A DNA stretch of 64,000 bases. Origin: Myxococcus fulvus. Lineage in GTDB: Bacteria; Myxococcota; Myxococcia; Myxococcales; Myxococcaceae. The notes beneath the pieces were generated by a model that saw only the letters and a list, made by a program, of their open reading frames with translations, was not told the origin of the DNA and ran no database searches. The stretch is from positions 248,001 through 312,000 of the forward strand of contig NZ_FOIB01000012.1 in NCBI RefSeq assembly GCF_900111765.1, read 5' to 3'. The position numbers and the translations under genes were made by a program. Of the stretch, positions 27,513 to 36,916 are shown in pieces (position 1 is the stretch's first letter; each line of letters begins with the position of its first letter).

Positions 27513-30500
27513 GTCGCGCCTCATGACGGCGAGGGGCGTGGGTTGAAACCTCGGCGGATCTGCGCGGTCGCGCTTCGCGACCAGTCGCTCTTCGTGGCCG
27601 TGTGGGGGTGGGTTGAAATCCGGACGTGCAGTGGATGCCGTCGCCCAGGTTGGTCGCTCCTGGTGGCCGCGAGGAGCGTGGGTTGAAATGACCGCTACCT
27701 GGCGGAGCACAGCGCTCCGAGGTAGTTGCCCCTCGTGGCCGCGAGGAGCGTGGGTTGAAACGTGTGACCGATGAGGCAGCTCTCGCCACCCGTCAGTCGC
27801 TCCTCGTGACCGCGAGGCGCGTGGGTTGAAACCACTGCGTCTGGTCGATGACTCGGACGAGTCCCGCCCCTCCTCGTGACCGCGAGGAGCGTGGGTTGCA
27901 ACCAGGATGAGCTGCGCAGCATGCTGCCCGGCCAGTAGGCCGCTCCTCTCGTGACCGAGAGGAGCGTGGGTTGAAACACGAAGCTGCGGCGGACGCTGGG
28001 CCGCCTGACGTCGCTCCTCGCGACCGCGAGGAGCGTGGGTTGGAACGCGGACGGCGCTAAGCGAGTCGTCGCGAAGCGTCGCACCTCGTGACCGCGAGGA
28101 TCGTGGGTTGACGCCGGTTCGGCGGCTCGCGCATCACGGACGACACGCTCGTCGCTCCTCCTGACCGCGAGGAGCGTGGGTTGAAACCTCGGGGACAGCA
28201 CCACGAAGCGGGTGCCGTTCAGTCGCACCTCGTGACAGCGAGGATCGTGGGTTGAAACTCGGGTCCATCGCGGAGTGCACGCGCGGCCATGGTCGCACCT
28301 CGTGACCACGAGGAGCGTGGGGTGAATCGTCAATAGCCTCAACACCGGCGATGTCGAGATCGTCGTGGCTCCTCGTGACCGCGAGGAGCGTGGATTTAAA
28401 CCTGGCTGCGTGTCTTATTGCGGAACAATGCTGTCGCTCCTTGTGACCGCAAGGAGCGTGGGTTGAAACCGAAACGGCACCGTCGTGGAGAGCGTCGATT
28501 CCAGTCGCTCCTCGTCACCGCGCGGCGCGCGGGCTGAAACCAGTATCTGACCAACCGCAACGCCCGCGTCATGTCGCTCCGCGTGACCGAGAGGAGCGTG
28601 GGTTGAAACTGCCACTGGGCTTCGTGGCCGGACTTCCACGACGTCGCTCCGCGTGACCGAGAGGAGCGTGGGTTGAAACTTCAACGACGCCACGCCGGGC
28701 GCCCTCATCGCGGTCGCTCCTCGTGACCGAGAGGAGCGTGGGTTGAAACCGGGCGTGGCGGGCGCCGTCACCAAGACGCAGCGTCGCTCCTCGTGACCGC
28801 GAGGAGCGTGGGTTGAAACGACGAGCCCGCGGTGGTGCGCGAGCAGGTGGCGCGTCGCTCCTCGTGACCGCGAGGAGCGTGGGTTGAAACACGTACAACC
28901 TGGGCGCGCCGCTGCGAGAGGCCCGTCGCTCCTCGTGACCGCGAGGAGTGTGGGTTGAAACACCGACGTGGCTGGCGCGTTCGGCCAGACGGTGTCGCTC
29001 CTCGTGACCGCGAGGAGCGGGGGTTGAAACGTGAAACCGAAGCAGGGATTGAAGGTGCGCGACGTCGCTCCTCGTGACCGCGAGGAGCGTGGGTTGAAAC
29101 TGCGTCTGCTCCGTCACTTCCTTCGCCAACAGCGCCGTCGCTCCTCGTGACCGCGAGGAGCGTGGGTTGAAACCGCTCGCGCGAGGCTTGAGTGTCTCGG
29201 CTCAAGCAGTCGCTCCTCGTGACCGCGAGGAGCGTGGGTTGAAACGCGAAGAAAACCCCGTTCGACACCCAGGAGGTCAGTCGCTCCTTGTGACCGCGAG
29301 GAGCGTGGGTTGAAACCCGGTGGCGCTGGACGGCCTCGCGGAGTTGCTCGGTCGCTCCTTGTTACCGAGGGGAGAGTGGATTGAAACCAGCACGCTGGTT
29401 CAGATGTGTTGTTCCAAGAGGTGGTCCCTCGTAACCGCGAGAGGTGTGGGTTGAAACGTTGATGTCGTAGCGCAACGTCCGCACGTCATCGGCGCTCCTC
29501 GTGACCGCGAGGAGCGTGGGTTGAAACCAGGCTGAGGCATGCCGTCTCGTCCCCAGCCTGAAGTCGCTCCTCGTGACCGCGAGGAGCGTGGGTTGAAACG
29601 GTCGCTGGGGGGGCCACTCAGGAGTCTATGTCGCTCCTCGTGACCGCGAGGAGCGTGGGTTGAAACCGTGCCCCCAACGACACTTGGCGCGCCAGTCCGG
29701 TCGCTCCTCGTGACCGCGAGGAGCGTGGGTTGAAACACGTCACGCTCCCGGTGTAGCCCAGCAGGCGCGGTCGCTCCTCGTGACCGCGAGGAGCGTGGGT
29801 TGAAACCGCGTCATGCGAGCCACGGGTCGCTTGCGCTCACAGTCGCTCCTCGTGACCGCGAGGAGCGTGGGTTGAAACACCGCGACGAGGTTGTGGTGGC
29901 TGAGGAGCACTGTCGCTCCTCGTGACCGCGAGGAGCGTGGGTTGAAACAGGTGTCGTCGATATAGGCGAACGCCATGGGCGTCGCTCCTCGTGACCGCGA
30001 GGAGCGTGGGTTGAAACATCGGTGACTCCGTATGAGGGCCCGCCCCGGAGGTCGCTCCTCGTGACCGCGAGGAGCGTGGGTTGAAACGGTGGGAGCGACA
30101 TGTACCAGTCGGCGGGTGGCGTCGCTCCTCGTGACCGCGAGGAGCGTGGGTTGAAACCTCATTCCCATGATGACCAGGAGGCCCACCAAGAGTCGCTCCT
30201 CGTGACCGCGAGGAGCGTGGGTTGAAACACCAAGGGCCGCCCCGAGGGCTACGAGCTCTACGTCGCTCCTCGTGACAGCGAGGAGCGTGGGTTGAAACCA
30301 GGTATGCAGCCCCGCCGCGATGAACAGCACCAGTCGCTCCTCGTGACCGCGAGGAGCGTGGGTTGAAACGACGCCGAGCGCACGAGCCGCGGGCACGCAG
30401 AGTTGCTCCTCGTGACCGCGAGGAGCGTGGGTTGAAACGACTGCTCCGGACTCGTCACCTGGGCGCTTCGCGTCGCTCCTCGTGACCGCGAGGAGCGTGG

Positions 30501-32701
30501 GTTGAAACAACGCAATCATGCAGTACACGTACGAACCCGGCTCGCTCCTCGTGACCGCGAGGAGCGTGGGTTGAAACTCGCTGGACGAACTCTGGGAGAC
30601 CGCGCCCTCTCGCGTCGCTCCTCGTGACCGCGAGGAGCGTGGGTTGAAACCTTCCGAGAGGGACGTCGCGCGGGCGAAGATGCCCGGTCGCTCCTCGTGA
30701 CCGCGAGGAGCGTGGGTTGAAACGTGGTCCCGCTCCTCATGCGTCGCCGGATTCTTGGCGTCGCTCCTCGTGACCGCGAGGAGCGAGGGTTGAAACTTGC
30801 CGGAGGTGCCGCCCTCCTCCTCCAGCCACAGTCGCTCCTCGTGACCGTGAGGAGCGTGGGTTGAAACACGTGGCCCCAGCACAGCCCCCCGCGCCGCGCT
30901 GTCGCTCCTCGTGACCGCGAGGAGCGTGGGTTGAAACCGCCACTTTCGCTCGACATACGCGACTGCCCTGTCGCTCCTCGTGACCGCCAGGAGCGTGGGT
31001 TGAAACCAGACGATGCCCTCGGGCGTCTGGACCCTCTCGTCGCTCCTCGTGACCGCGAGGAGCGTGGGTTGAAACAATGCGCCGGACGGTCTGCACAGTG
31101 TCCTGCTCCGGTCGCTCCTCGTGACCGCGAGGAGCGTGGGTTGAAACATCAAGGGCTATCAGACGGTCGCTCACGGGTGGGCGTCGCTCCTCGTGACCGC
31201 GAGGAGCGTGGGTTGAAACGAGATCCTCACCCCGACGTCAGACCTCACGCACGTCGCTCCTCGTGACCGCGAGGAGCGTGGGTTGAAACCGACGCCGTCG
31301 GCGCGTGGCTGACGCTGGCCAGTCGCTCCTCGTGACCGCGAGGAGCGTGGGTTGAAACCGGGTGCTGAACGCGCTGTTCCGCCGCCGCCGCGTCGCTCCT
31401 CGTGACCGCGAGGAGCGTGGGTTGAAACGCCAACATGTCCACCTCGGGTACGGAGAGGCGGGTCGCTCCTCGTGACCGCGAGGAGCGTGGGTTGAATCGA
31501 CATGACTGCCTCCTGCGGTTGGTGTTGCGGTGTCGCTCCTCGTGACCGCGAGGAGCGTGGGTTGAAACAGCCTGGACGCCGCGTGGGACGGGACGGAAGA
31601 CGACGGTCGCTCCTCGTGACCGCGAGGAGCGTGGGTTGAAACGGCCGACAGCGGTCCGGCAGGGAGCCCCGTGATGGTCGCTCCTCGTGACCGCGAGGAG
31701 CGTGGGTTGAAACAGGCGCTTGGCCTCGGCGTCCTTGCGCGCCCTGGTCGCTCCTCGTGACCGCGAGGAGCGTGGGTTGAAACCCGTGGGCGCTCTGTTG
31801 CAGGCGGCAGGGCCACGTCGCTCCTCGTGACCGCGAGGAGCGTGGGTTGAAACTCGGCCAGCCGCATGCTGGACGCCGCCAACGTGGTCGCTCCTCGTGA
31901 CCGCGAGGAGCGTGGGTTGAAACGCCCACGAACCCTCGCGCCGCGCCGTGCAGATGTCGCTCCTCGTGACCGCGAGGAGCGTGGGTTGAAACATGTCCCG
32001 GGGGACAGAGGGGATAGGGGTGGACAGTCGCTCCTCGTGACCGCGAGGAGCGTGGGTTGAAACCCTGCAACACCAGCAGGTTGCACGCGCGATTCAGCGT
32101 CGCTCCTCGTGACCGCGAGGAGCGTGGGTTGAAACAGCTGGCGCAGGTGGAAGCGGGGGCCGTCCGGCTCGTCGCTCCTCGTGACCGCGAGGAGCGTGGG
32201 TTGAAACCTGCGTCGCGCAGTCCTCGCAGAAGTCGGAGTGTCGCTCCTCGTGACCGCGAGGAGCGTGGGTTGAAACGAGGGCACACCCTCGGACCCGCCG
32301 CGCGCCCGCCCGTCGCTCCTCGTGACCGCGAGGAGCGTGGGTTGAAACCACTTTCGCGACCTCGATCGTCTCGGCCTCATCGAGTCGCTCCTCGTGACCG
32401 CGAGGAGCGTGGGTTGAAACCTCTTCCACGTCTTCCTGGGCCCGAGGCCCGATCGCTCCTCGTGACCGCGAGGAGCGTGGGTTGAAACGCGGGGCTGGGC
32501 TCGGTGGCCGGCGCCTGCTCCGTCGCTCCTCGTGACCGCGAGGAGCGTGGGTTGAAACGGGACGACGGACGGCAGGCTGCTCATCAACGACGTGTCGCTC
32601 CTGGTGACCGCGAGGAGCATAGGTTGAAACACCGGAGCGCAGGCGGCGGGTGCTGGCAACAGGCGTCGCTCCTCGTGACCGCGAGGAGCGTGGGTTGAAA
32701 C
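27513..32701 (+). CRISPR. Type I-C CRISPR array, about 74 repeats
   Basis: By hand count there are 74 repeats and 73 intervals. The 37-nt consensus is GT, stem CGCTCCTCG, loop TGACCG, stem CGAGGAGCG, and tail TGGGTTGAAAC: a perfect 9-bp hairpin with an 11-nt tail equal to the type I-C crRNA 5' handle. Spacers are mostly 33-38 nt. Repeats 1-18 (27513-28749) are strongly mutated; 19-26 are near consensus. Repeat 27 (29351-29387) and repeat 28 (29421-29457) are decayed; 29-74 (29491-32701) are almost uniform, apart from small changes such as those at 30402, 31462 and 32594. The 33-nt 'spacer' between repeats 27 and 28 resembles the sequence after the last repeat, so the array looks like two arrays joined. 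No repeated spacer was noticed. Confidence 0.98.
29388..29420 (+). repeat. Internal copy of the array's 3' flank (trailer)
   Basis: The sequence after decayed repeat 27 starts CAGCACGCTGGTTCAGAT, and the sequence after the true last repeat (from 32702) starts CAGCACGCTGGTGCAGAT. The match continues through GTTGT with two further differences and then drifts. Repeat 27 itself is decayed, as terminal repeats often are. This is best read as the old end of an upstream array. Confidence 0.7.
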
Positions 32702-32991
32702 CAGCACGCTGGTGCAGATTCGTTGTGAAGAACTCACCCCTGATGAACGTGGGGTGCATGGGTAACGCTGGCGGCACTTGTAGGAACTCTGCCGAACCAA
32801 GGCTGCTCTCGGTGGCCATCGGGAAGTCGTTTGATGATGAGGCCCTTCGTCTGCGGCCCTGAAGTCCTGTCGATGGAGGCACGCCGTAGAAGTGCAGCAG
32901 GTTGAAAACTCTCGCGGCCCGCTGAAGTTGTCAGTCCCCGCCGGCAGGATGGACAGCCCTGCCTCCCAACGAGGCGCCTCCAGGGGACTCC

Positions 32992-34293
32992 ATGAAATGG
33001 GCTTCAGTCGCTTCGTTGCTGCTTCTTGCCGTGGGGTGCTCAACTACCCGAGTCGTCCATATCGATGTCGGCAATGGACAGCGGGTTGTCCACGAACCGG
33101 TGGAGGTCGCTCCAGTCGAGGTGAGCGAGGAAGAGTTCAAGTCTGCTCTCACCCGAATTATCCTCGATATGCGCATGGACGTTGCCTTCCGGGACGCCGA
33201 TGAACTGGATGCGCGAGGGTGGGAGCGGTCCAGGACGCTGCTCGCTTCCGCGAAGGGCCTTGCGGACTCCCGCTCGGGGACTTCACCCGAGGCCTTGTAC
33301 TCGCGCATCTGTCCCGATGTGGACGACTGTCTGACCCTCGTCGATGGAACGGGGCTGACGTTCTCACGAATGGACCGGACGCTCATGGCGCTGTCCTTCG
33401 CGCTCGATACCGTGTGGGAGAGTGTCGAAGCGGAAGTCGGCAAGATGCTGAACCCGGCCGCACTCAAGGCCATGGTGACCTCAGCCGCGCTGACCGTGCT
33501 GATCACGATGACCCTGCCCGAACCCGTCACCAAGGTCATCGCGGTGGCACTGACGGCGGCGATGGTGGCCTATCTGGGCGTCGTGCCGGTCTGGGAGATT
33601 GGACGCGGCTTCGTCCAATTGTGGGATGATGCGGGAACGGCGATGAGCGTCATCGAGTTGCAGGACATTGGTCGTGGCTTCGGAAAGGTTCTTGGCGCGA
33701 ACGGCACACGTGTCCTGGTGCTCGTCGTCATGGCCGCCCTTGGTGGAAAGAGCGCGATGGCGAGCCAAGGGCCGAAGCTCCCCGGGTTTCCGCAGGCCGC
33801 GCTCCGGGTGCAGAGTGAGGCTGGCTTCCAACTCAGTGCGGCGTTGAATGGTGGCGTGTCATCCATTGCGCTGCCCGCCGCTGGCGTGCTGAGCGTGACA
33901 CTGGCCCCAGGGGCTGCGGCGGCTCTCGCGATGTATTCGGACGGACGGCATCCGGGTGATGCGGAAGGCCCGGTCCATCACATCTGCACGAACAAGAATC
34001 TGGTCTCTCCGGCCTCTGGTGGCCCGTGGACGCCGTTGTGCGAAGAAGTCTTCGCCCGCGCAGGGATGTCCCTGGAGGATGTGGCCAACAAGGTGCGCCT
34101 GAGCGGGCATCAGGGACCCCATCCGCGCGCATACCATGAGGCCGTGTTACGGAGGCTGAATGATGCGCTCGGAAAGTGCCGGAACAAGGACGCATGCCGG
34201 AGCCGATTGCTCGAGGAACTCGCGAAGATCTCCGACGACCTCCTGAGGTCAGATTCCGAGCTTCGACGCCTGATCGTTCCCAGCGAGGGTTAG
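32992..34293 (+). CDS. SitA-like lipoprotein toxin with C-terminal AHH nuclease domain
   Basis: The protein is 433 residues. A lipoprotein signal (ASVASLLLLAVGCSTTR, lipobox Cys16) is followed by a helical region, hydrophobic segments at about 155-200 and 238-250, and a C-terminal HNH/EndoVII-fold AHH nuclease motif. The motif residues are HH at 329-330 (PVHHICTNKN), then SGHQGPHPRAYHEAVLRRL with His373, His377 and His382. Lipoprotein toxins of this layout in myxobacteria are Sit (swarm inhibition) effectors that pass between kin by TraA/TraB outer-membrane exchange; that delivery route is inferred from family knowledge. The gene starts 290 bases past the CRISPR array and is followed after 3 bases by its presumed immunity genes. 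Confidence 0.85.
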   Translation: MKWASVASLLLLAVGCSTTRVVHIDVGNGQRVVHEPVEVAPVEVSEEEFKSALTRIILDMRMDVAFRDADELDARGWERSRTLLASAKGLADSRSGTSPEALYSRICPDVDDCLTLVDGTGLTFSRMDRTLMALSFALDTVWESVEAEVGKMLNPAALKAMVTSAALTVLITMTLPEPVTKVIAVALTAAMVAYLGVVPVWEIGRGFVQLWDDAGTAMSVIELQDIGRGFGKVLGANGTRVLVLVVMAALGGKSAMASQGPKLPGFPQAALRVQSEAGFQLSAALNGGVSSIALPAAGVLSVTLAPGAAAALAMYSDGRHPGDAEGPVHHICTNKNLVSPASGGPWTPLCEEVFARAGMSLEDVANKVRLSGHQGPHPRAYHEAVLRRLNDALGKCRNKDACRSRLLEELAKISDDLLRSDSELRRLIVPSEG

Positions 34294-34296
34294 TGG

Positions 34297-34878
34297 ATGC
34301 CTGACGAGAACTTCTACGACATCGGAATTGCGGATCTCCCTCAGTGGGTCCTGGAGCTACCTGTTCCGGCTGTTGGTGGCGAACTGGAAGACCCCTGGAT
34401 GTTCAGCGATGGGAGACTCTTGCCAGACCCAGGACTTTTGAGAAGCAGCCCGTTCCGTGACGGACCGCAGAGGTCCTTCTCGGTGGCGAATTCGGGGCGA
34501 ACTCCTATCGCGGATGAACAGGTCGCGAGGGTCTTCCGCAAGCTGGCTCCCGATGACGTCCAGGTCTTCCCCATCGAGGTCGAGGGTGCGAAGACGCCGC
34601 TCTACATCATCAATGCAACCCGGTGCTTCCAGTGTGTCGATGAAGAGAACTCGTTGGAGGTGCAGCGCTACCCTCCAGAGGGCGTCGCGCCCGAAAGGGT
34701 GGGGACGTACCGTGCAATCCATGGGTTGCGTATAGACCTCGCCAAGACCTCAGGAGCCCGCGTCTTCCGGATACAGGGTTACTCCTCCGCGCTCATCGTC
34801 TCCGAGGAACTCAAGCGCGCGCTGGAGGAGGTCGGAAACCTTGGCGTTTCATTCGAGCGTGTCACTGGACCGCGCTGA
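34297..34878 (+). CDS. Imm11-family immunity-like protein, copy 1
   Basis: The protein is 193 residues. It matches the Imm11 (DUF1629) pattern: an N-terminal FYDI start, a central strand block LAPDDVQVFPIEVEG, then YIINATRCFQCVDEENS and a C-terminal GLRIDLAKTSGARVFRIQG ... LIVSEELKRALEE. Imm11 proteins are predicted cytoplasmic antidotes of polymorphic toxins. It begins 3 bases after the toxin stop and is followed after 15 bases by a double-CXXCG gene, so the three genes read as one operon. Which of the four downstream genes neutralises the toxin is not decidable from sequence. Confidence 0.8.
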   Translation: MPDENFYDIGIADLPQWVLELPVPAVGGELEDPWMFSDGRLLPDPGLLRSSPFRDGPQRSFSVANSGRTPIADEQVARVFRKLAPDDVQVFPIEVEGAKTPLYIINATRCFQCVDEENSLEVQRYPPEGVAPERVGTYRAIHGLRIDLAKTSGARVFRIQGYSSALIVSEELKRALEEVGNLGVSFERVTGPR

Positions 34879-34893
34879 AGAGGACGAGGACAC

Positions 34894-35616
34894 GTGGGGC
34901 GACTTTTCTGGGTGGACGAGGACAATCGGGTCGCGGATGGATATGGCGGGAGGGTCAATGCCTCGCACCGATGGGGGCTGCCCGGCTTGAGGGACTGTCC
35001 CGGCTGTGGCGAGACCTGGAGTTCCTCCGGTCACGCCTATCCGAGCGTCGACCTGTCTCTCCTGGAAGAGCACCGCGAGTTCGAGGGCGCCAGGCCCGAG
35101 CCATATCCGGAGTTCATGCGGCTGCGAGAGTTGGTTCGTCCCCTGGCACCCTCTGGGGACTCGCTGCCTCCGGGGACGGAGTTCGGTCCCCTCGAAGGAA
35201 AAGCGCTCGGGAAGTACCCTTCGTTCGCTTGGCTCGGCTCAAGCCTTCTTGTCCACCACCTGGACCTGGAGTCCCTTCAGGAAGCAGGGCTCAAAGGACT
35301 GGTCGGTTGCCCGACCGCGCTGACGGCTCGTCAGAAACCGGTGACAGATTTGCTGGAACTTGAGGTGCTCCCGCGAGGGGCTCTCCACCCCGACTGCTTT
35401 CCTCCCGACGAGGCTCCTCCGTGTTCGACCTGCGGTCGACTGGGCCTCAGTCGTCCCGACGAGCCGCTCCTCGACGCGGCCTCCCTGCCCACGGCCTTGG
35501 ACCTGTTTCGCGTGGGCAACTTCGCCACGATGGTCATTGGCACGGAGCGCTTCAAGGAGGCCGTCGAGCAGTTGGGCCTCGATGGCCTCACCTTCCGTGA
35601 GCTCCCAACCCGTTGA
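34894..35616 (+). CDS. Double-CXXCG immunity protein (SitI-like), copy 1
   Basis: The protein is 240 residues. It carries the two motifs that define the Myxococcus double-CXXCG paralogous family: CPGCGETW (about residue 34) and CSTCGRLGL (about 178), probably one zinc site. Members pair with Sit toxins and some are annotated as SitI6-type immunity proteins. The GTG start at 34894 is preceded by GAGGACGAGG. The C-terminal block FRVGNFATMVIGTERFKEA resembles the end of Imm11 proteins, so the two families may share a fold element. The stop overlaps the next start (TTGA). Confidence 0.82.
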   Translation: MGRLFWVDEDNRVADGYGGRVNASHRWGLPGLRDCPGCGETWSSSGHAYPSVDLSLLEEHREFEGARPEPYPEFMRLRELVRPLAPSGDSLPPGTEFGPLEGKALGKYPSFAWLGSSLLVHHLDLESLQEAGLKGLVGCPTALTARQKPVTDLLELEVLPRGALHPDCFPPDEAPPCSTCGRLGLSRPDEPLLDAASLPTALDLFRVGNFATMVIGTERFKEAVEQLGLDGLTFRELPTR

Positions 35617-36188
35617 GGCCCCACTCTCGATACTTCCTCCTCAAGGAGGACGTGAAGGCCGGGGCTTGGTTTCTGGGGGATCCATTGGACGCACTCGGCC
35701 AGAAGGTGGAAGACATCTGGGCCTTCACAGAGGGGCGTCCGGTTCAGGCGCAGGGTCGCCTGAAGATTCCCGTCATCGAGCCCGGCCTTCGCTTGGAGTT
35801 CAGCGCGGCAGGCGTCGGCGCGACACCCATCGTCCATGTCCGCGTGGCCACGGTCCTCGCGGAGTTGGCCCCGGAGGACGTGCAGCTCATCCCCGTGGAA
35901 GTCGAAGGCTGCCCTGACCAGTTCCTCATGCTCGTGGCCACGAAGTTGGTGCGCTGCATCGATGAGACCGCCTCGCGAGAAGTGCAGCGCTACGGGCCAG
36001 ACGACGGACGGCCAGAGAAGCTCGGCCAATACCAGAGCGTCGCCGGGATGCGGATCGACCCAGCCCAGGTTGGCGACGCCAAGGTGTTTCGCACCTGGGG
36101 TTGGACCATCGCCCTCGTCGTCTCGGAGGACATCAAGAACTCCCTGGAGCGTGCGAAGATCGAGGGGGCCACGTTCGAGGAGGTCTGA
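35613..36188 (+). CDS. Imm11-family immunity-like protein, copy 2
   Basis: The protein is 191 residues and paralogous to the gene at 34297. Shared blocks include LAPEDVQLIPVEVEG, LVATKLVRCIDETAS, EVQRYGPDDG and MRIDPAQVGDAKVFRTWG. The start is taken as TTG at 35613, overlapping the previous stop by four bases; it gives almost the same length as copy 1, which supports it, whereas the first internal ATG would remove a conserved N-terminal section. It is more diverged from its paralogue than the CXXCG pair is, by eye. Confidence 0.75.
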   Translation: MRPHSRYFLLKEDVKAGAWFLGDPLDALGQKVEDIWAFTEGRPVQAQGRLKIPVIEPGLRLEFSAAGVGATPIVHVRVATVLAELAPEDVQLIPVEVEGCPDQFLMLVATKLVRCIDETASREVQRYGPDDGRPEKLGQYQSVAGMRIDPAQVGDAKVFRTWGWTIALVVSEDIKNSLERAKIEGATFEEV

Positions 36189-36193
36189 ACCCC

Positions 36194-36916
36194 ATGGGGC
36201 GGTTCTTCTGCATCGGTGAAGACACGGAGGCCGCGGCCGGGTACGGCGGGAGCTTCAATGCCGAGCATCGGTGGTTCCTGCCCGGAGTGAAGGACTGTCC
36301 CGGCTGTCGTGCGAGCTGGAGTGACCTCGGTTGCTCCTATCCCAGCGTCGACCTGTCCTCCCTCGCGGAGCACCGCTCGTTCGAGGAGAACAGGTCCGAA
36401 CCCTTCAAGGAGTTCGTGCGACTGCGGGACCTCGTTCGCCCGCTGCTCCCTCCCGATTCCCCACTGCCTCCTGGGACTCAGCTCGGTCCCCTCACCGGCA
36501 AGGCGCTCGGGAAGTTCCCCTCGTTCTCCTGGTTCATCGCTTCGCTCGTCGTGAACCACGGGGACCTGGAATCACTCCAGGAACATGGGCTCACAGGACT
36601 CGTCGGTCACCCCACTGCGCTGACAGCTCGGCAGAAACCCGTGACGGACCTGGTGGAACTCGAGGTCCTCTCTCGTGGTTCCCTGCATCCCGCTTGCTTC
36701 CCTCGCAACATTCCCGCGCCTTGCTCGACCTGCGGTCGGCTCGCGCTCCGTCGCCCCGACAAGCCCATCCTCGACGCGGCCTCACTGCCCACGGACCTGG
36801 ACCTGTTCCGCCTGACGAACTTCTCCGCGCTGCTCATCGTCACCGAGCGCTTCAAGGACGCCGTCGAAGCGCTGGGACTCGATGGGCTCACCTTCCTCGA
36901 CGTGGCCTCACGCTGA
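36194..36916 (+). CDS. Double-CXXCG immunity protein (SitI-like), copy 2
   Basis: The protein is 240 residues, exactly the length of copy 1 (34894), and alignable along its whole length, with roughly two-thirds of positions alike by eye. Both Cys pairs are kept, but the first motif is CPGCRASW (Gly replaced by Arg); the second is CSTCGRLAL. It starts 5 bases after the Imm11 copy 2 stop. Its 3' end overlaps the convergent hydrolase gene by nine bases. A specificity shift after duplication, or protection against a different toxin allele, is the natural reading. Confidence 0.8.
   Translation: MGRFFCIGEDTEAAAGYGGSFNAEHRWFLPGVKDCPGCRASWSDLGCSYPSVDLSSLAEHRSFEENRSEPFKEFVRLRDLVRPLLPPDSPLPPGTQLGPLTGKALGKFPSFSWFIASLVVNHGDLESLQEHGLTGLVGHPTALTARQKPVTDLVELEVLSRGSLHPACFPRNIPAPCSTCGRLALRRPDKPILDAASLPTDLDLFRLTNFSALLIVTERFKDAVEALGLDGLTFLDVASR

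Noticed and set aside
32870-32925. Possible 75th CRISPR repeat (GCAGGTTGAAAAC near 32899)
   Set aside because: Only the GTTGAAA core matches; there is no hairpin before it, and spacing from the last repeat is far too long.
27351-33043. Many long minus-strand open frames with recurring FQPTLLAVTRSD, STHAPRGHEER and NPRSSRSRGAT, up to about 600 codons
   Set aside because: These are translations of the CRISPR repeats in three frames; the repeat has no stop codons on that strand. They are not proteins.
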